Assembly: GCA_013054445.1 (NCBI GenBank)
Contig: JAAMPI010000598.1
Span: 1 to 30,747, forward strand
DNA from: Cudoniella acicularis
Lineage: Eukaryota > Ascomycota > Leotiomycetes > Helotiales > Helotiaceae
DNA: 30,747 nt
Direction of reading: 5' to 3'
The notes below the pieces were generated by a model. That model made no database searches. It was not told the origin of the DNA and saw nothing but the letters and a program-made list of their open reading frames with translations. Below, in pieces: positions 29,332 through 30,747 of this stretch (positions are counted from its first letter, which is position 1; the number at the start of each line of letters is the position of its first letter). The position numbers and the translations under genes are program-made.

Positions 29332-30288
29332 GAATACAATAACATCAGAGAATGCAAAAAGCAATGTAGGATAAAAGTTTGAAACGGCAAATTGTCTTGT
29401 TCGTTGTTTGGGCGAATTTGCCCAGAGAAGTTTCCTCTGAGAATGGCTTCGAGGCAAATGCAATAAGCTTGAAGTGTCGTTTGTGTGTTCTGAAAATGTG
29501 CTTTGGCAGCAACGGCGAGAAACGGTTTCCAGAGGATCTCCTTCCCCACTATCCAACCCTTTACAGTCTACATATAGAATAGTGGCATGGGATTTATAAG
29601 TCAATGGGTTCGCGTAGAGGCGGACATCTTCCGAGGTTGACGTGTCGCTTCCTGCCATTCCCACGACTGGACACTGCAATTTTGCTGGCTCATTTGGGGC
29701 CCTCAATTGCATAAGGAGTTTGATGAGGGTACTCTTCCCTGCACCTGTTTAGCCGACAAATAACATGAAGCTTGGAGTTTGAGGAGCTAGAATGTGTTTA
29801 CTCGGAACCTGCTCTTGAAGAGGAGCGATGCTTAGCTAGCATGAGGCTGGCGTATCTTCCATGGTCGTAGAAAAACAGCGGTGTATCACTGCTGCGGTCC
29901 TCACTGACTCCTTTAGTCTCATATTAGCTGGGCAGAATGGATATGCCAAGGGACTCACCAAGTCAAGCAGCATTTTCATCCTCAGCAAGCCATGCATCGA
30001 ACGTATCATCATCTTGGGGGTTCTCAAATGTTGGCTGCACTGCCTTCATTACCCAGAGTTCTATTTTCTCGTGCATTGGAGTGGGAGGCCGATTAGAATT
30101 GACCCGCCTCGGCTTATGAGCTGCTTGAGTCGCCCGCAGAAAGAGCAGAGTGTGCATCTGCATATTTGGCAGTAGAAAAGGCCGCTGTTGCTTTCGTCAC
30201 AGTCTTCACAACAGTCTCCGTCATAACTAGTTACATCTGCTAGGGTAGATGCATCACTGTTAGCAATTATAGATCCTCGTTCAGCCAT
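29331..30288 (-). pseudogene. Zinc-finger P-loop NTPase, decayed and truncated
   Basis: ATG at 30286-30288. Near residue 27, C-E-D-C-D-E-S-N-S-G-L-F-Y-C-Q-I-C-R-C resembles the N-terminal B-box-like zinc region of a fungal family of P-loop proteins. A base is missing around 30130: the continuation T-Q-A-A-H-K-P-R-R and N-P-Q-D-D-D-T-F-D-A-W-L lies in another frame. Then a TGA, a likely intron (GTGAGT at 29960), Y-D-H-G-R-Y-A-S-L-M, another frame change, and Walker A F-V-G-stop-T-G-A-G-K-S-T-L-I with TAA (29749-29751) where Gln is usual. Downstream D-T-S-T-S-E-D-V-R-L-Y, I-L-Y-V-D-C-K-G-L-D (Walker B like) and L-L-W-A-N-S-P-K-Q-R-T-R fit the family. Homology stops at S-D-V-I-V-F (about 29332), where the HET fragment begins. 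Dynamin/GBP-like GTP use is a guess. Confidence 0.65.
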
Positions 30289-30620
30289 GAGTCTGATCGA
30301 TTGTCGCAGTGGGTGCAGGAATTGAAATTTGTTCTAACGATAGACAGGACTGGAGGAAAGCTCGAGAGAACACTCGACAACTGAGAGAGATGAGTGTCTC
30401 GCCCATTCCAAGTCCCACCAGCCCATCAAAAATGTGAGTGAACGTCAGTCGTCAGACTGGTGTTGATTGGAAGCCTCGTTTTTATACAGCATTTATTGGC
30501 GTAACGAACCTACTGACATAAGTCCGTGCGTTCAGGCTTACCCGATATTTTTTCACCCCCTCCTTTTAGACCTTAATTAATTAATTACTAATTATAGATC
30601 AATTACCTACCACTCCACCG
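30289..30620. other. Promoter of the P-loop relic and left end of a Tc1-like element
   Basis: No gene. About 30541-30600 is AT-rich with a T run and TTAATTAATTAATTA, and may hold the terminal repeat of the transposon whose transposase starts at 30621. The matching end is outside the window. Confidence 0.4.
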
Positions 30621-30747
30621 ATGCCAGACTATGTGCCAGGTGAAGAGGTTCTTACCAAACATAAAGAAGCAATCCGCCAGCTCTTTAAGTTCGCTAAAAT
30701 AGGCCTACAGCAGCTCTAAGGCTACTATAACCTCGCGGACAGCACAG
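30621..30747 (+). pseudogene. N-terminus of a Tc1/pogo-like transposase, cut by window edge
   Basis: ATG 30621 opens a frame with K-H-K-E-A-I-R-Q-L-F-K-F-A-K-I-G-L-Q-Q-L, a TAA at codon 33 (30717-30719), then G-Y-Y-N-L-A-D-S-T in the same frame. This is the helix-turn-helix opening of fungal Tc1-like transposases (L-x-x-Y-Y-N-L-x-x-S-T). The stop sits inside the conserved segment, so the copy is dead or the stop is a RIP mutation. It differs in sequence from the Tc1 relic at 1777-3110. Confidence 0.5.

Noticed and set aside
1..30747. CRISPR arrays, bacterial operons or riboswitches
   Set aside because: The window is fungal by its introns and gene families, and no regularly spaced direct repeats with spacers occur.

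Overview
The window looks like an accessory stretch of a filamentous ascomycete genome (Pezizomycotina; a helotialean or related leotiomycete is a guess). Introns are mostly 47-106 nt with GT...AG ends and CTAAC-like branch points. The protein families are fungal: SesA/sigma motif, NACHT-WD40, 2EXR, HET, Zn2Cys6 regulators, allantoate-permease-type MFS. Decayed transposons carry C-to-T type stop codons (TGG to TAG, CAA to TAA, CAG to TAG) that suggest repeat-induced point mutation (RIP). One N at 19290 marks a sequence ambiguity.

Left part (1-8.3 kb): a programmed-cell-death / self-recognition locus. A SesA-type protein with a C-terminal sigma amyloid motif (949-1560, minus, one nonsense codon) is divergent from a NACHT-WD40 NLR-like protein with an N-terminal sigma motif on its own exon (4134-5979, plus). 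A third sigma tail is cut by the left edge (3-131). A Tc1/mariner relic (1777-3110) sits between the two divergent genes, and two MITE-like inverted-repeat elements (341-618, 6190-6494) lie nearby. The NLR has an altered Walker A motif and lacks the region normally found between NACHT and WD40. A 5'-truncated 2EXR gene follows a Ser-rich minisatellite.

Middle (8.5-18.5 kb): metabolic genes in ordinary fungal style: arylamine N-acetyltransferase (minus), seven-exon MFS permease (minus), secreted type-B carboxylesterase (plus, one frameshift), a fungal transcription-factor-domain protein without a visible DNA-binding domain (minus) and a UstS-like glutathione transferase (minus). They could form a xenobiotic or aromatic-amine handling cluster; this is inference from neighbourhood only.

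18.5-21.8 kb: repeat-rich, strongly AT-rich DNA with a putative 234-bp LTR that carries three ACGCGT boxes at 18-bp spacing, a PBS-like sequence, and the zinc-binding tail of a helicase-like ORF resembling telomere-linked helicases.

Right part (21.8-30.7 kb): a complete Zn2Cys6 regulator (plus), another MITE-like element, a short-chain dehydrogenase whose Rossmann glycine motif is broken by a 1-nt deletion (plus), an intronless GIY-YIG/T5orf172 protein (plus), then a chimeric relic on the minus strand: a zinc-finger P-loop NTPase pseudogene abutting the C-terminal part of a HET-domain gene. The window ends in the first codons of another Tc1-like transposase. All exon joins were worked out by eye from splice sites and frame continuity; no database search was run.
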